Shown here in pieces: positions 26,179-35,573 of a DNA stretch of 64,000 nt; position 1 is the first letter of the stretch, and each line of letters opens with the position of its first letter. The notes below the pieces were generated by a model. The model made no database searches. It saw nothing but the letters and a program-made list of their open reading frames with translations, and was not told the DNA's origin. This DNA comes from Hungatella sp. (lineage in GTDB: Bacteria; Bacillota; Clostridia; Lachnospirales; Lachnospiraceae). The stretch covers positions 1 to 64,000 of the forward strand of contig JAAWHU010000008.1 of assembly GCA_022796015.1 (NCBI GenBank), read 5' to 3'. The position numbers were made by a program, and so were the translations under genes.

Positions 26179-27486
26179 TCATTCTGAGTCTGCCGCGCTT
26201 GTCCCCTCACTGCCGCCTTCCTGGCTGCTCTCCGACTCAGATGCCTTCTCTGTAATATGAATCCGGACTAAATCAGAACCTCTCAGTTCAAATCCATCCG
26301 CCAGTTCCATCTCCACCTCCACGTCGCTGTCCCCCGGACTGAGCATGGACACATCCACCAGACCTGTAAGGCTTCCCACATCAAGGCGGTCCAGATCTTC
26401 CGGAAGTCCCCGAATCCATACGGCCACTTTGTCCCCCTCAAACCTGTATTCATAATCTTCAGAGCTTCCCAGGAGTACCAGATCCCGGGTATTTAACTGG
26501 ATGCTTCTTTCCTCTAAGGGCTCCACCCGGAGAGTAATCATAGCCGTGGTTGCAGAGGCTGCCGCCATGCTTATATTATCAGGCAAAAGTTCATTTAAGT
26601 CAACCTCTACCGTCACGTCTGAAGTGGCCCCCTGGATGTTGAGAATCTCTCCCGGAACCGTCAGAGTGCTTAAGGATGCCAGAACCGATCTCATGCCTTC
26701 CACGGAAACCGTCCGCACATCGCTTTCCACACCGGTAAAGCGGTATCCGTCTGCCACCTCTCCCATGATCTGAAAATCAAGAGTCAGCTCTTTTACTTTC
26801 AGAATGCTGATCTGGTAATCTACCTCGCTGCGGTTTAAAGCCACATCATTTTTAAGGCTCTCCAGCTCATTGCCGTTGGCGTCATAGAGAATCACCCTGC
26901 TGCTTCCCGATGTATCCGCGTCGATTCCCGCCACATCAATCTCCACGCCTACCGAACTGATCTGTCCCACAGCAGATACGGGGCCTGTCACATGAACGGC
27001 CTCCGGCCTCACAAGCACATTGCCTACGGCATAGCCGCTCTCAGGCTTTCCGCTTACATGGGGGACCACTTCAAAACGTTTCTTCTGAAGCTCTTCCGTC
27101 TGTATTCTGACTACGCCGGGCTTTACGGTGACTGCACCCTCGATCAGGCTTCGCACATCCCGGTTGATCACCTCCACCGAAACGGGGATGGAACCTGTCA
27201 CATCATAAAGGTTGGCCAGATCCGCATATGCATAAAAATCGCTGGCCGACACCTTGTAACGATCTCTCGTCCTCACCTCATAGGTGACGGTTACTGTCTT
27301 TTTCCCTACCATCTCATAAGTTAAATTGGCCTTGTTTAAAATATCTTCATTGACCATCTCCACAAGGACCTCCTCCGAGTCCACCACCAGGGGATTGACC
27401 ACATTGACCACCATAAACCAGGCAACGATAGCAAGACAAAGGGACAGAAGCTTAAGTCCCAGATTATTTGTCAGTTTTTCTTTCAT
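26179..27486 (-). CDS. cdaR: CdaA regulatory protein CdaR (YbbR domains)
   Basis: A 435-residue protein with one N-terminal TM segment (KLLSLCLAIVAWFMVVNVV, about 12-30), followed outside the membrane by repeated YbbR beta-domains. Recurrent elements are VEVINRDVRSL, VTGPVSAVGQISSVGVEIDV and GLPEDLDRLDVGSLTGLVDV. A Ser-rich, low-complexity tail follows (ESESSQEGGSEGTSAADSE). In other Bacillota this protein binds and tunes CdaA. It overlaps the cdaA end by 23 nt, supporting coupling. Confidence 0.92.
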   Translation of the reverse strand: MKEKLTNNLGLKLLSLCLAIVAWFMVVNVVNPLVVDSEEVLVEMVNEDILNKANLTYEMVGKKTVTVTYEVRTRDRYKVSASDFYAYADLANLYDVTGSIPVSVEVINRDVRSLIEGAVTVKPGVVRIQTEELQKKRFEVVPHVSGKPESGYAVGNVLVRPEAVHVTGPVSAVGQISSVGVEIDVAGIDADTSGSSRVILYDANGNELESLKNDVALNRSEVDYQISILKVKELTLDFQIMGEVADGYRFTGVESDVRTVSVEGMRSVLASLSTLTVPGEILNIQGATSDVTVEVDLNELLPDNISMAAASATTAMITLRVEPLEERSIQLNTRDLVLLGSSEDYEYRFEGDKVAVWIRGLPEDLDRLDVGSLTGLVDVSMLSPGDSDVEVEMELADGFELRGSDLVRIHITEKASESESSQEGGSEGTSAADSE

Positions 27487-28336
27487 CTTTCAGCCTTCCC
27501 TTCCATATCCTGAACCGGTTGACGGATTCCGACTGTACAAAAATCGCTTCCAGTTCCCTTTTCAGGGATTCAGCGTCATTGACTTTTCTTAAATTGCCGT
27601 GTTCAGCCAGGGAGACACGGCCTGTCTCCTCTGAGACCACAATGGTAAGGCTGTCTGTCACCTCACTGATTCCCACGGCGGCTCTGTGTCTGGTTCCCAA
27701 TGCCTTGTTGATGCTTCCGTCATCCGAAAGAGGCAGATAACAGGTGGCGGCCACCACACGATTGCCCCGGATTACTACGGCTCCATCGTGGAGAGGCGTG
27801 TTATGTTCAAAAATATTGATCAACAGCTGACTGGTGAGAATCCCATCCACATCAATTCCCGTCCGCTCAATATCCTTTAAAGAAGCGCTTCTCTCGATCA
27901 CCATGAGAGCCCCCGTCTTAACCTTTGCCATCTCAAAAGAGGCCCGCACAAGTTCATGAACGGTCTTTTCCGTAAACTCGTTATTCGGTTTCCCATCGTC
28001 AAAAGGCAGAAGCATACTGGCCAGATTCTTGCTGCCCAGCTGTTCCAAAGCTCTTCTCAGCTCCGGCTGAAAGATGATCACCAGTGCCGTGGTGGCTACC
28101 AGCGCCGTCTTTTCAAGAATCCACATAATTGTATCCAGCTTTAATAAATATGTGAATATGGCAAATCCCAGAATAAGGACGATTCCTCTAAGCAGCATCC
28201 ATGCCCTTGTATTCTTAATCCACAAAAGAATCTCGTAGATCAAAAATGCGATAATGATAATCTCTACAATATTCATGTATGTAATCTTTGGTAAAAAGGA
28301 CATCCAGCTGTGCAGCATCGTCACAATATCCGCCAT
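27464..28336 (-). CDS. cdaA: Diadenylate cyclase CdaA
   Basis: A 290-residue membrane enzyme that makes c-di-AMP from two ATP. Three TM segments lie at about 22-90, then a DisA_N cyclase domain. The catalytic motifs are clear: DGA in PLHDGAVVIRG (184-186) and RHR in LGTRHRAAVG (216-218). Length is typical. c-di-AMP controls potassium and osmolyte balance and cell-wall homeostasis. Upstream lie two membrane proteins of unknown role; downstream cdaR, ptsH and ptsI. Confidence 0.96.
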   Translation of the reverse strand: MADIVTMLHSWMSFLPKITYMNIVEIIIIAFLIYEILLWIKNTRAWMLLRGIVLILGFAIFTYLLKLDTIMWILEKTALVATTALVIIFQPELRRALEQLGSKNLASMLLPFDDGKPNNEFTEKTVHELVRASFEMAKVKTGALMVIERSASLKDIERTGIDVDGILTSQLLINIFEHNTPLHDGAVVIRGNRVVAATCYLPLSDDGSINKALGTRHRAAVGISEVTDSLTIVVSEETGRVSLAEHGNLRKVNDAESLKRELEAIFVQSESVNRFRIWKGRLKDERKTDK

Positions 28337-28354
28337 ATTCTCACCTCCTATTGT

Positions 28355-29293
28355 TTACCTTTTTTTCTTGGCGCTGCTGATCTTCTGCACCTTTACATCC
28401 GGGGCAGAAACCGTAATCTTGGGGACTGCCTTCACATAATAATAGTAATCGTCATCCTGAAACTGCAGGTATTCCGTGCGGCTGTAATCCACGGCAAAAA
28501 TCATAAAATTATAGACCGCCGCCAAAGCCATGGACACCAGACTTCCCACCAAAAGCTCTACAACCGGCACCGACACATCAAACATAAAGTCGCTGACAAA
28601 GATCACCACCAACTGCACCAGGGCCCCTGACACAATAGCAATATGCCACGCATAGTCCACGGACAGAAGATGAATCAGATAGACCACCAAAATCCCTGCG
28701 ACACAGGCGGCAATCATCACCATCATCATCCGGTTAGACATCATGTTTTTAATGATCTGCACATATTTCTGAAGAATGTCAATGGAACCATCATTGGTAA
28801 GAACCCCTGCATTCTGCTTCACATACTGAATAATATAGAACAGAAATACGCCGCAGCTTACCGGAATAGCGCTTCCCAGCCCTCCCGACAACCCCACCAA
28901 AAGAGGGATGGCGTAGGGGATTCTAAGCTGGAAAAAAATAGGCGTCAGCAAAAGCAGATAACTGTCTCCCGGCTGAAATCCATAGTAAAGAATAGCCAGC
29001 ATCACAAGCAATGCTGCCAGAATCAATGCCATCTCCAGAGAAACGCTGCTGATGTGAGCAAGAAGAATCAGCCCTGCCAGAAATGATATGACGCCGTATG
29101 GCATAAAAGAACATACCAGAGCCAAAACCATCAAAAGAGCGGGATTCTTCAATTTTTCCATATATCCTACATTGCTGTTAAGCAGATAAAAAGCGGATAA
29201 ACTCAGAGCGAACTTTATAAGGGGAATCAGATATGCGTCATACTTTCCATAGAAGGACCTTAATTTTTCTCTGAATACCAACAGACCCATCAT
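28355..29293 (-). CDS. Multi-pass membrane protein upstream of cdaA
   Basis: A 312-residue protein with about eight TM segments, mostly in the first 270 residues, and a charged C-terminal tail ending VSAPDVKVQKISSAKKKR. I do not recognise the family with confidence. It overlaps the gene before it by 4 nt and ends 18 nt before cdaA, so it belongs to this operon. A link to c-di-AMP synthesis or turgor is inferred only from position. Confidence 0.7.
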   Translation of the reverse strand: MMGLLVFREKLRSFYGKYDAYLIPLIKFALSLSAFYLLNSNVGYMEKLKNPALLMVLALVCSFMPYGVISFLAGLILLAHISSVSLEMALILAALLVMLAILYYGFQPGDSYLLLLTPIFFQLRIPYAIPLLVGLSGGLGSAIPVSCGVFLFYIIQYVKQNAGVLTNDGSIDILQKYVQIIKNMMSNRMMMVMIAACVAGILVVYLIHLLSVDYAWHIAIVSGALVQLVVIFVSDFMFDVSVPVVELLVGSLVSMALAAVYNFMIFAVDYSRTEYLQFQDDDYYYYVKAVPKITVSAPDVKVQKISSAKKKR

Positions 29294-29718
29294 ACTCTCT
29301 TACCTCCATGCCCCATCTTCCCTTGTATCTCATACCGTTTCTCCAGTCTTTTTAGCTTCGCCACATACACCTTCATACCTCTCTTGGCATACTCATACCG
29401 TCTCCAGTACACGATCATGGTAATCAAAAGATACGCTGCCAGACACATCCCATAGGCTGTCACGTAAGACCCTCCAAATTCTCGAAGCTCATTGAAATCA
29501 AGGTTTTCCAAAAGACTCTGAGCCCTGTAAAGCACCACCAAAGCCGTCCCCAAAGCCCAGCAAAACGTAAACCCCAAAAAGGATCTCAGCATATATCGTC
29601 CGATATAATCACTCCTAAAAAACCGATTCACCAGAAAAACTCTTTTTCCCTCTCTCTTCTCAAACATCCCGATACTGGTCATCAGCTTAATCTTCTCTTC
29701 ATTCAGCATCCATCTCAC
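29290..29718 (-). CDS. Two-TM membrane protein, first gene of the cda-pts operon
   Basis: A 142-residue protein. After a basic N-terminus (KRVFLVNRFFRSDYIGRYML) come two hydrophobic segments at about 47-67 and 88-108, and a basic, probably helical C-terminus. It overlaps the downstream membrane gene (ATGA) and lies behind the promoter at 29756-29784. Alternative starts within the first 15 codons are possible. The family is not recognised. Confidence 0.7.
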   Translation of the reverse strand: MRWMLNEEKIKLMTSIGMFEKREGKRVFLVNRFFRSDYIGRYMLRSFLGFTFCWALGTALVVLYRAQSLLENLDFNELREFGGSYVTAYGMCLAAYLLITMIVYWRRYEYAKRGMKVYVAKLKRLEKRYEIQGKMGHGGKRV

Positions 29719-29755
29719 CGCCCTACATCATTCACTCTACCCATCATATCACCTT

Positions 29756-29784
29756 AGTATAGCACAGATTTCCCCCGCTGGCAA
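29756..29784 (-). promoter_or_regulatory. Sigma-A promoter of the cda-pts operon
   Basis: TTGCCA (29779-29784), a 17-nt spacer and TATACT (29756-29761) on the minus strand, about 40 nt before the first gene of the operon. Confidence 0.55.
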
Positions 29785-29795
29785 TGAGCAGTGCA

Positions 29796-29862
29796 GAAAA
29801 ATAAAAGGGCAGGCAGCCGTTGGGAGCTTGCTCACAAAAGGCTGCCTGTTCTTTTATTTTTC
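29796..29862 (-). terminator. Long terminator hairpin after the MacAB-like operon
   Basis: A 22-bp stem built from GAAAAATAAAAG..CAGGCAGCC (29796-29818) and its complement (29840-29862), with a 21-nt loop and A/T tracts on both sides, so it could stop transcription on either strand. It lies between the efflux permease and the cda promoter. The 171 bp between 29863 and the permease stop shows no supported gene. Confidence 0.85.
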
Positions 29863-30033
29863 TATGGGGCGAAGCCCGTGGAGTGAGATGAAGCGAAGCG
29901 GAATCGAACTCCCGCTGCGGCACTTACGCCCCCATCCCCCTCAATTCCAAGCACCGCTCCGCCCCTCCGGGGCCAGAGCCAGCCCGTCCCTTTATCATAA
30001 TCTATTCCGGGTCCAGAGTCCATTCCACCCCCA

Positions 30034-31245
30034 TCACTCATACCTCAACGCATCAATCGGATCCGCCTTTGCCGCCTTAGACGCCGGATAAAGCCCAAAG
30101 AAGATCCCCACCACCGCCGAGAACGACACTGCCAGCACCACGACCCCCGGCCTGATCACCACACCGATGCCAAAGGCCATGCCGATCACCGACACCAGGC
30201 CTACTCCGATGATAATTCCGATCACGCCTCCGCATGCCGAAAGAATGGCCGACTCCGTCAAAAACTGCACCAGAATATCCCTGGTCTTAGCTCCCAGAGA
30301 CTTCCTGATTCCGATTTCCCTGGTTCTCTCCGTCACGGACACCAGCATAATGTTCATAATGCCGATACCGCCCACCAGCAGAGAAATGGCCGCAATACCT
30401 CCCACGGCCGCCGACAAACCGCCCATAACCGAATCCACAGACATCATCTGTTCCATGGCTGTCTCCATATAGATATCCGCCACATCCCGCCCTTTGGAAT
30501 TGGCCACATACTCTTTTACCTGTCCCAAAAAATCCTCCAGGTTCACATCCTCACTCGCGTACAGATGAAGGTAATAAAAATAATCATTGGGCCATGTAAG
30601 GAGTGTATATGGAATAAAGGCAGACCCTCGATCCGACCTCCCCCCCATCATGAGAGCCTGAAAGGCATTCATCTCCTTCCTGTACACTCCCACCACCGTA
30701 AACTCATCCATATTGCCGTAGAGACTGGTACGGAAGGTCCTGCCCACTGCATTCTCCTCCCCGAAGAGAAGCATGGCGCTGTCCACATCCATGACCACAT
30801 TCTTTTTCCTCCCCAGCACATCCCCCTCATTGAGATACCGCCCGTAAACCATATCCACAGGCTGGACGTCAATATAGTTATAGTCAATGCCGGTAAAATC
30901 AAAGCTGACCGTGGTCTTCTTGTTTATCGCCTCCGCGCCTACGCTTGCACTGCTGTCCATATAGGCGATGCTGTCTCCGAACACATCCCTTACCCGTTCC
31001 AGATCATCCAGAGTAAAGTAATCGCTCATCCTTCTTTCGTCCACCCAGTAGCCTACACAGATATAGGCCTGAGTCACACCTACGTCTTTATACAAATCGG
31101 CAAACAGCTTCCTCATGGTATCGCCGATGGACACAATGGAAATCACGGACCCGATACCGATGATGATTCCCAGCATGGTCAGAAAGGACCGCATCTTATT
31201 GACCCGTATGGCAGAAAATGCCATACTCATATTCTCAATCAGCAC
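30034..31245 (-). CDS. MacB-like ABC transporter permease (FtsX/MacB core)
   Basis: A 403-residue membrane protein with the MacB layout: TM1 at about 15-45 (MLGIIIGIGSVISIVSIGD), a large periplasmic-type core domain (about 60-270), and three TM segments at the C-terminus with the FtsX signature LLVGGIGIMNIMLVSVTERT. It is expected to work with the ATPase and adaptor next to it in substrate export or mechanotransmission. It overlaps the ATPase gene by 7 nt. The natural substrate is unknown. Confidence 0.9.
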   Translation of the reverse strand: MLIENMSMAFSAIRVNKMRSFLTMLGIIIGIGSVISIVSIGDTMRKLFADLYKDVGVTQAYICVGYWVDERRMSDYFTLDDLERVRDVFGDSIAYMDSSASVGAEAINKKTTVSFDFTGIDYNYIDVQPVDMVYGRYLNEGDVLGRKKNVVMDVDSAMLLFGEENAVGRTFRTSLYGNMDEFTVVGVYRKEMNAFQALMMGGRSDRGSAFIPYTLLTWPNDYFYYLHLYASEDVNLEDFLGQVKEYVANSKGRDVADIYMETAMEQMMSVDSVMGGLSAAVGGIAAISLLVGGIGIMNIMLVSVTERTREIGIRKSLGAKTRDILVQFLTESAILSACGGVIGIIIGVGLVSVIGMAFGIGVVIRPGVVVLAVSFSAVVGIFFGLYPASKAAKADPIDALRYE

Positions 31246-31943
31246 TGTCTTCCCTCCTCCTTCCTGGTATCACTGACAACCAGTCCGTCCTGAAAACGGA
31301 TGATCCGCTCCGTGAACTCCGCAATATTCTCCTCATGGGTAACCACCACCACCGTAGCCCCTTCCCTGTGAAGATCTGCAAACAGCCCCATGATCTCCTC
31401 GGAAGCCGCCGTGTCCAGGTTGCCTGTGGGTTCATCTGCCAGAATCAGAGGCGGCTCATTGGCCAGAGCCCTGGCGATGGCCACCCTCTGCCTCTGCCCT
31501 CCTGACAGTTCGTTGGGCATGTGTTCCGCTCTCTGCAAAAGCCCCACTCTGTCCAAAAGTTTTAGGGCCCTCTCCCTCCTTGCCTTCTTGGCCACCTCGG
31601 CGTATGTCATGGGCAGCTCCACATTCTTAAGAGCCGTGGTTCTCGAGATCAGATTGAAGGACTGGAACACAAATCCGATCTTTTTGTTCCTGATCTCCGA
31701 AAGCTCGTTGGGCGTCAGGGATGCCACATCAATGCCATCCAGATAATAATGCCCCATAGAAGGCCGGTCCAGACAGCCCAGAATATTCATCAAAGTAGAT
31801 TTTCCGGATCCGGACTTTCCCATTATGGCCACAAATTCTCCTCTGTTGATGGTGAGGTTGATCCGTTTCAGTCCCAGGACCTTAATCGCCCCGGTATCAT
31901 AGACCTTTACCAGATCCTTTAACCTTATGAGTTCTTCCGCCAT
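31239..31943 (-). CDS. ABC transporter ATP-binding protein (MacB/LolD type)
   Basis: A 234-residue ATPase. Walker A is GKSGSGKST, the signature is [15 protein letters not shown] and Walker B is [12 protein letters not shown], followed by the switch His in VVVVTHE. The LolD/MacB class is shown by the stretch [20 protein letters not shown]. It pairs with the permease that overlaps its 3' end and with the adaptor 7 nt upstream. Confidence 0.95.
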   Translation of the reverse strand: MAEELIRLKDLVKVYDTGAIKVLGLKRINLTINRGEFVAIMGKSGSGKSTLMNILGCLDRPSMGHYYLDGIDVASLTPNELSEIRNKKIGFVFQSFNLISRTTALKNVELPMTYAEVAKKARRERALKLLDRVGLLQRAEHMPNELSGGQRQRVAIARALANEPPLILADEPTGNLDTAASEEIMGLFADLHREGATVVVVTHEENIAEFTERIIRFQDGLVVSDTRKEEGRQC

Positions 31944-31950
31944 ACCGCAC

Positions 31951-33363
31951 CTACCTTCCGGTCTGATTTTCCACTACTTTAAGTCCCTCCGTCAGGCCCT
32001 CATGAGGAGAAACGATAATTCCGATCTCTTCCCTTAGGGCCCCCTCTTCCACAGGAACCACCTGCATCTGGATATCGCTTTCCACGCCTTTTTCCACGGG
32101 AATCCACTTCACTGCACCCTGATCCACTGCCAGGACAAAGGCGCCTTCCTCCGTCTCCAGAACCGAGGAAATAGGCACAATCCATGCATCCTGGGCCTCA
32201 TTGAGGGTGATCCTGGCCCTTGCCGTAATCCCTGCAATAAGCCGGGTGTTGTCCTCCATGATCTGAATGGTGGTGGGAATGACTCTCTCTGTGGAACCGC
32301 CTCCCTTCTCCTCTCCTGTAGGGGAGATCGCCGTAACCTTGCCGTTCACCGTAGTGCCGTTTAAGATATCGGCGCTGATGACAGCCTCCTGTCCCACGGA
32401 TATCTTTCCTATGGAGTATTCGCTGACGCTTACCTTCATCTCCAAAACATCCAGATTCTCAATGATAAACATAGGCTTATCATCCTCTATGGTATCTGCA
32501 AACCGTCCCACCTTCGTGTTGACACGGACTACGGTTCCGGATATAGGGCTGGTTACCTGAGTATCCTTCAGCTGCTCCTTCTTCTTCTCCAGCTCAAATT
32601 CCGCATTCTTAATCTGAAGCTCATAAGATTCGTTGGCTACTGCCTTTCCATCTACCAGATTGAAGGTCCGTATCTGCCTGTCGGCCTCCCACAGCTTATC
32701 CCTGGCCGTCTCCCACTCTAGCTGAGACACGCTTCCCGACTGATAAAGAACGTTCATCCGCTCAAATTCTTTCTGAGCCGCCTTCTGATCCTGGAGGGCC
32801 TTGGCGTAGCCGTTCTCCGCCAGAATCTGCTGCTCATTATAGGTAGAAACTGCCAGGTCATAAGCATTCTGAGCCATCTCCACTTCTTTTCTCACATCAC
32901 TGTCATCAATCACTGCCAGAACCTGACCTTCCTCCACCCGGTCGCCTTCCTTCACCCGGATGTCTGTTACCTCTGCGTGAAGATTGGATACCACGTCCAC
33001 ACTGTCCGTACCTGACACCGGACCGCTGATGGTCAGCTCCTCCTTGATTGTCCCTTTCGTGGCTGCCGCCGTATTGACCATGACTGCCTGTTCCTTCTTA
33101 CCGCCGAACATCAGGAATCCTCCTGCTGCAACAGCCGCAACGGCAACGCCGGTTATCACCTTTCTTTTCCTGCTCCAGGGCTTCTTCTCCCTTTTCCCCT
33201 TTTTTTTCTTTTTGCCTGAAGGGTCTGCCTTCATAAGCTGTGCCAGCTCCTCTTCAAACTGTTTTTCCTCCTCCTTCAGTCTTTCCTCCTCCACGGCTTC
33301 CTCTAAGGCTTCTATCTCCATGGCCTCCTGGGCTCTGCCCTCTTCCATCTTGGTTTCTTCCAT
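31951..33363 (-). CDS. HlyD/MacA-type efflux adaptor protein
   Basis: A 470-residue protein. Residues 1-45 are acidic and probably coiled (EEAVEEERLKEEEKQFEEEL), then a Lys-rich stretch (KKKKKGKREKKP) precedes the TM segment at about 68-88. A biotinyl-lipoyl-like half (VKEGDRVEEGQVLAVIDDSD), an alpha-hairpin at about 155-250, and a beta-barrel follow. This is the membrane-fusion protein of a MacAB-like system. In a monoderm cell it probably guides substrate across the wall zone. The long N-terminal cytoplasmic extension is unusual. Confidence 0.9.
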   Translation of the reverse strand: MEETKMEEGRAQEAMEIEALEEAVEEERLKEEEKQFEEELAQLMKADPSGKKKKKGKREKKPWSRKRKVITGVAVAAVAAGGFLMFGGKKEQAVMVNTAAATKGTIKEELTISGPVSGTDSVDVVSNLHAEVTDIRVKEGDRVEEGQVLAVIDDSDVRKEVEMAQNAYDLAVSTYNEQQILAENGYAKALQDQKAAQKEFERMNVLYQSGSVSQLEWETARDKLWEADRQIRTFNLVDGKAVANESYELQIKNAEFELEKKKEQLKDTQVTSPISGTVVRVNTKVGRFADTIEDDKPMFIIENLDVLEMKVSVSEYSIGKISVGQEAVISADILNGTTVNGKVTAISPTGEEKGGGSTERVIPTTIQIMEDNTRLIAGITARARITLNEAQDAWIVPISSVLETEEGAFVLAVDQGAVKWIPVEKGVESDIQMQVVPVEEGALREEIGIIVSPHEGLTEGLKVVENQTGR

Positions 33364-33463
33364 GTCTAATCCCCTTTCCCCTTAAAGAGTATTGATTCAT
33401 TCCACTTACTATAACGACGGCTCTTCCTTATGGTCTTCAATTTTTTCTCATTTTTGTGTATTA

Positions 33464-33479
33464 ACTGTACTAGTACAGT
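33464..33479. promoter_or_regulatory. 16-bp perfect palindrome, candidate operator of the MacAB-like operon
   Basis: ACTGTACTAGTACAGT is a perfect inverted repeat about 100 nt upstream of the adaptor gene. A possible minus-strand promoter overlaps its upstream side (TTGCAT, 17 nt, TAGACT, then the palindrome). The half-site TAGTAC resembles operators of small dimeric repressors such as GntR/YtrA types; the regulator is not encoded nearby. Confidence 0.6.
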
Positions 33480-33522
33480 CTATCTCATTTGCCACCATTA
33501 TGCAAGTACTTTTTGCGAAACC

Positions 33523-33559
33523 AAAAAAAGGCAGGGTTCCTTTTCAAGAACCATGCCCT
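33523..33559 (-). terminator. Terminator after the cupin gene
   Basis: On the minus strand GGCATGGTTC pairs with GAACCCTGCC (one mismatch) around an 8-nt loop and is followed by seven T. It is 24 nt past the cupin stop. Confidence 0.85.
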
Positions 33560-33582
33560 TCTCACTGCAGCCATATTCCGAG

Positions 33583-33915
33583 TTATACAAAGTCTTCTCT
33601 CATGGGATTGAAAATATCTAAAAGCACACCTGCTTTCAGGCAGACACAGCCGTGTACTACGCCATCAAGTTTCAGCATGGTATCTCCGGCCTTTACAATC
33701 CGTTTCTCCCCATCGATCTCGAATTCAAACACACCGCTGACAATATAGGTAATCTGCGTGTGAGGATGATGGTGCAGGTCTCCCACAGCGCCTTCCACAA
33801 AGGTATTCTCCACGCACATCAGATCCTTACTGTAGGCAAGAACCCTTCTTATGACTCCCTCCGCCACATTCTGAGGCGTCGCATCCTCGTGAAATACCCA
33901 TCTCTGATCCAACAT
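33583..33915 (-). CDS. Small cupin-domain protein
   Basis: A 110-residue single-cupin protein. Motif 1 is GDLHHHPHTQITYIVSGVFEF with the metal-binding His cluster and Glu, and motif 2 is AGDTMLKLDGVVHGC. Such proteins bind a metal and act as small isomerases, oxygenases or sensors; the reaction cannot be assigned. It lies 23 nt after cysE on the same strand and may be co-transcribed with it. Confidence 0.85.
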   Translation of the reverse strand: MLDQRWVFHEDATPQNVAEGVIRRVLAYSKDLMCVENTFVEGAVGDLHHHPHTQITYIVSGVFEFEIDGEKRIVKAGDTMLKLDGVVHGCVCLKAGVLLDIFNPMREDFV

Positions 33916-33938
33916 TTTCTTTTGTCCTTCCTTTCTCT

Positions 33939-34793
33939 TTATTCCCGGTCCCTGATACTCACTCTGCTTCCCGGCTCCACTGACCTTGTAAGGAACACAT
34001 TGCCTCCGATGATGGAGCCCTTACCGATCACGGTCTCTCCTCCAAGAATCGATGCATTGGAATAAATGGTCACATCATCCTCTATGGTCGGGTGGCGCTT
34101 TTTGCTTCTCAGCTTCTGACCGCCGCTTGTGGACAAGGCGCCCAGAGTCACTCCCTGGTACACCTTCACATGGTCTCCGATCACCGTAGTCTCTCCCACC
34201 ACAATACCGGTTCCGTGATCAATGAAAAAATACCTTCCAATGGCGGCTCCGGGGTGAATATCGATTCCGGTCAGGCCATGGGCATATTCAGTCATAATCC
34301 TGGGAATCAGAGGAACCGAAAGCAGAAACAGCTCGTGGGCAATGCGGTATACCGTAATCGCCAGCATCCCCGGATAAGACAGTATAATCTCTTCCTTGCT
34401 GGTGGCCGCCGGATCTCCGTCAAAAGCCGCCTCCAAATCCATCTCCAGGTATTCCCGGATCGAAGGAATCTTCTTAAGAAATGCAAGGGTGATCTCTTCC
34501 GCACCGCAGGAAGAGCCGCACCTTAGGACCTTGCCCATCTCCTTGTTCAGATAATACATTACATCCTCAATCAGCATGGACAGCTGACTTGCCGCATTGT
34601 ATACCCGGTAGGACTTATCCCTGTAATAGCCCGGAAACAAGATCCTCTGCATCTTTTGGACAATATTGATAATTACATCCCTGTCAGGCTGATTGAAAAA
34701 ATCGTCCATCTTGTCAATAGCCCGGTTCCTTTCGTAATCCTTCAAAATGTCTGCTGTCAACTCCTGCACTTCCTGCTCCAACGGTTTCTCCAT
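33939..34793 (-). CDS. cysE: Serine O-acetyltransferase (EpsC/CysE type)
   Basis: A 284-residue enzyme that makes O-acetylserine for cysteine synthesis. The N-terminal half is helical; the C-terminal left-handed beta-helix shows GIDIHPGAAIGRYFFIDHG, VVGETTVIGDHVKVYQGVTL and GKGSIIGGNVFLTRSVEPG. The catalytic His is in the DHGTG segment. It is longer than E. coli CysE-like short forms and resembles EpsC-type proteins. Neighbours are cupin and a lipoprotein; no cysK is seen. Confidence 0.9.
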   Translation of the reverse strand: MEKPLEQEVQELTADILKDYERNRAIDKMDDFFNQPDRDVIINIVQKMQRILFPGYYRDKSYRVYNAASQLSMLIEDVMYYLNKEMGKVLRCGSSCGAEEITLAFLKKIPSIREYLEMDLEAAFDGDPAATSKEEIILSYPGMLAITVYRIAHELFLLSVPLIPRIMTEYAHGLTGIDIHPGAAIGRYFFIDHGTGIVVGETTVIGDHVKVYQGVTLGALSTSGGQKLRSKKRHPTIEDDVTIYSNASILGGETVIGKGSIIGGNVFLTRSVEPGSRVSIRDRE

Positions 34794-34850
34794 GATCCTT
34801 CCTTTCCTGCAACTGCCCTCTATGAACCTTTCTGCATCCGGAATTCCTGC

Positions 34851-35573
34851 TTAGTTAAAGAGCACGATCTTTTCCACCTTGTCGTCATCATCTAGCCATA
34901 CGAGACACTCTCTGCCCTCTTCGATCTCTTCCAGAGTTACCATCTGTTTCGTAAGAAACGGAATGATCTGTACGTCATCGGCAAGAGTATAGGCTGTTTT
35001 GTCTTTGCCGGTCAGCACCTTGCCCTCCGGCGTCTCCTCCACCTTCCCTGCTGCAGACACATACTGTGCCGCCTTCTCATCTTCCTCTATATTGACAATC
35101 ACTACATAGGGAGTGGACTGAGGCGGTAAGGACATGGTCATGGCCGGCCCCAGATAAGCTTCAAACCAGCCCAGCTCAATGTCATCCATCTCCACCGGCA
35201 GCCCTTCCTTGCCATCCAGAATCCGCGTTGTCTCCGGATCGATGGTAAGCACAATCTCTCCTGTGGAGGAATTCTCCGACTGATTATCCACATAGATGGC
35301 TCTGTCTGTCACTTCCGTTATGGTTCCCCAAATCTTAACCGGAACGTCGGCATTGAGCGTCGGCTCAGTACTTTCTGTTCCTGAAGTCTCTGCAGGACTT
35401 TCCGTCTCTTTCTCTGTGGTCTCCTTCTCAGTCTCAGGAGCCTTTGTCTCTGTTGTCTCCTGCTGTACTGCTGTAGTGGAAGAAGGGGTCTCTTTTGTCT
35501 GGCCGGAACACCCGGATGCTACCATCATAATGGCAGTAATGCCTGCTGTCAATGTAATAAATCTCTTTTTCAT
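34851..35573 (-). CDS. Lipoprotein with Thr/Glu-rich linker
   Basis: A 240-residue secreted lipoprotein. The signal peptide ends in the lipobox VASGCSGQ (Cys22). A low-complexity stretch at about 30-75 (repeats of TETK, TEKE and TESP) follows, then a folded beta-rich domain with DVPVKIWGTITEVTDRAIYV and an internal repeat after GKVLTGKDKTAYTLADDV. The family is not recognised. It lies alone between two terminators and the cysE gene. Confidence 0.7.
   Translation of the reverse strand: MKKRFITLTAGITAIMMVASGCSGQTKETPSSTTAVQQETTETKAPETEKETTEKETESPAETSGTESTEPTLNADVPVKIWGTITEVTDRAIYVDNQSENSSTGEIVLTIDPETTRILDGKEGLPVEMDDIELGWFEAYLGPAMTMSLPPQSTPYVVIVNIEEDEKAAQYVSAAGKVEETPEGKVLTGKDKTAYTLADDVQIIPFLTKQMVTLEEIEEGRECLVWLDDDDKVEKIVLFN

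Noticed and set aside
29884..29945. tRNA-like T-arm sequence on the minus strand (GGGAGTTCGATTCCGC)
   Set aside because: No matching acceptor, D or anticodon arm is found around it; treated as chance.
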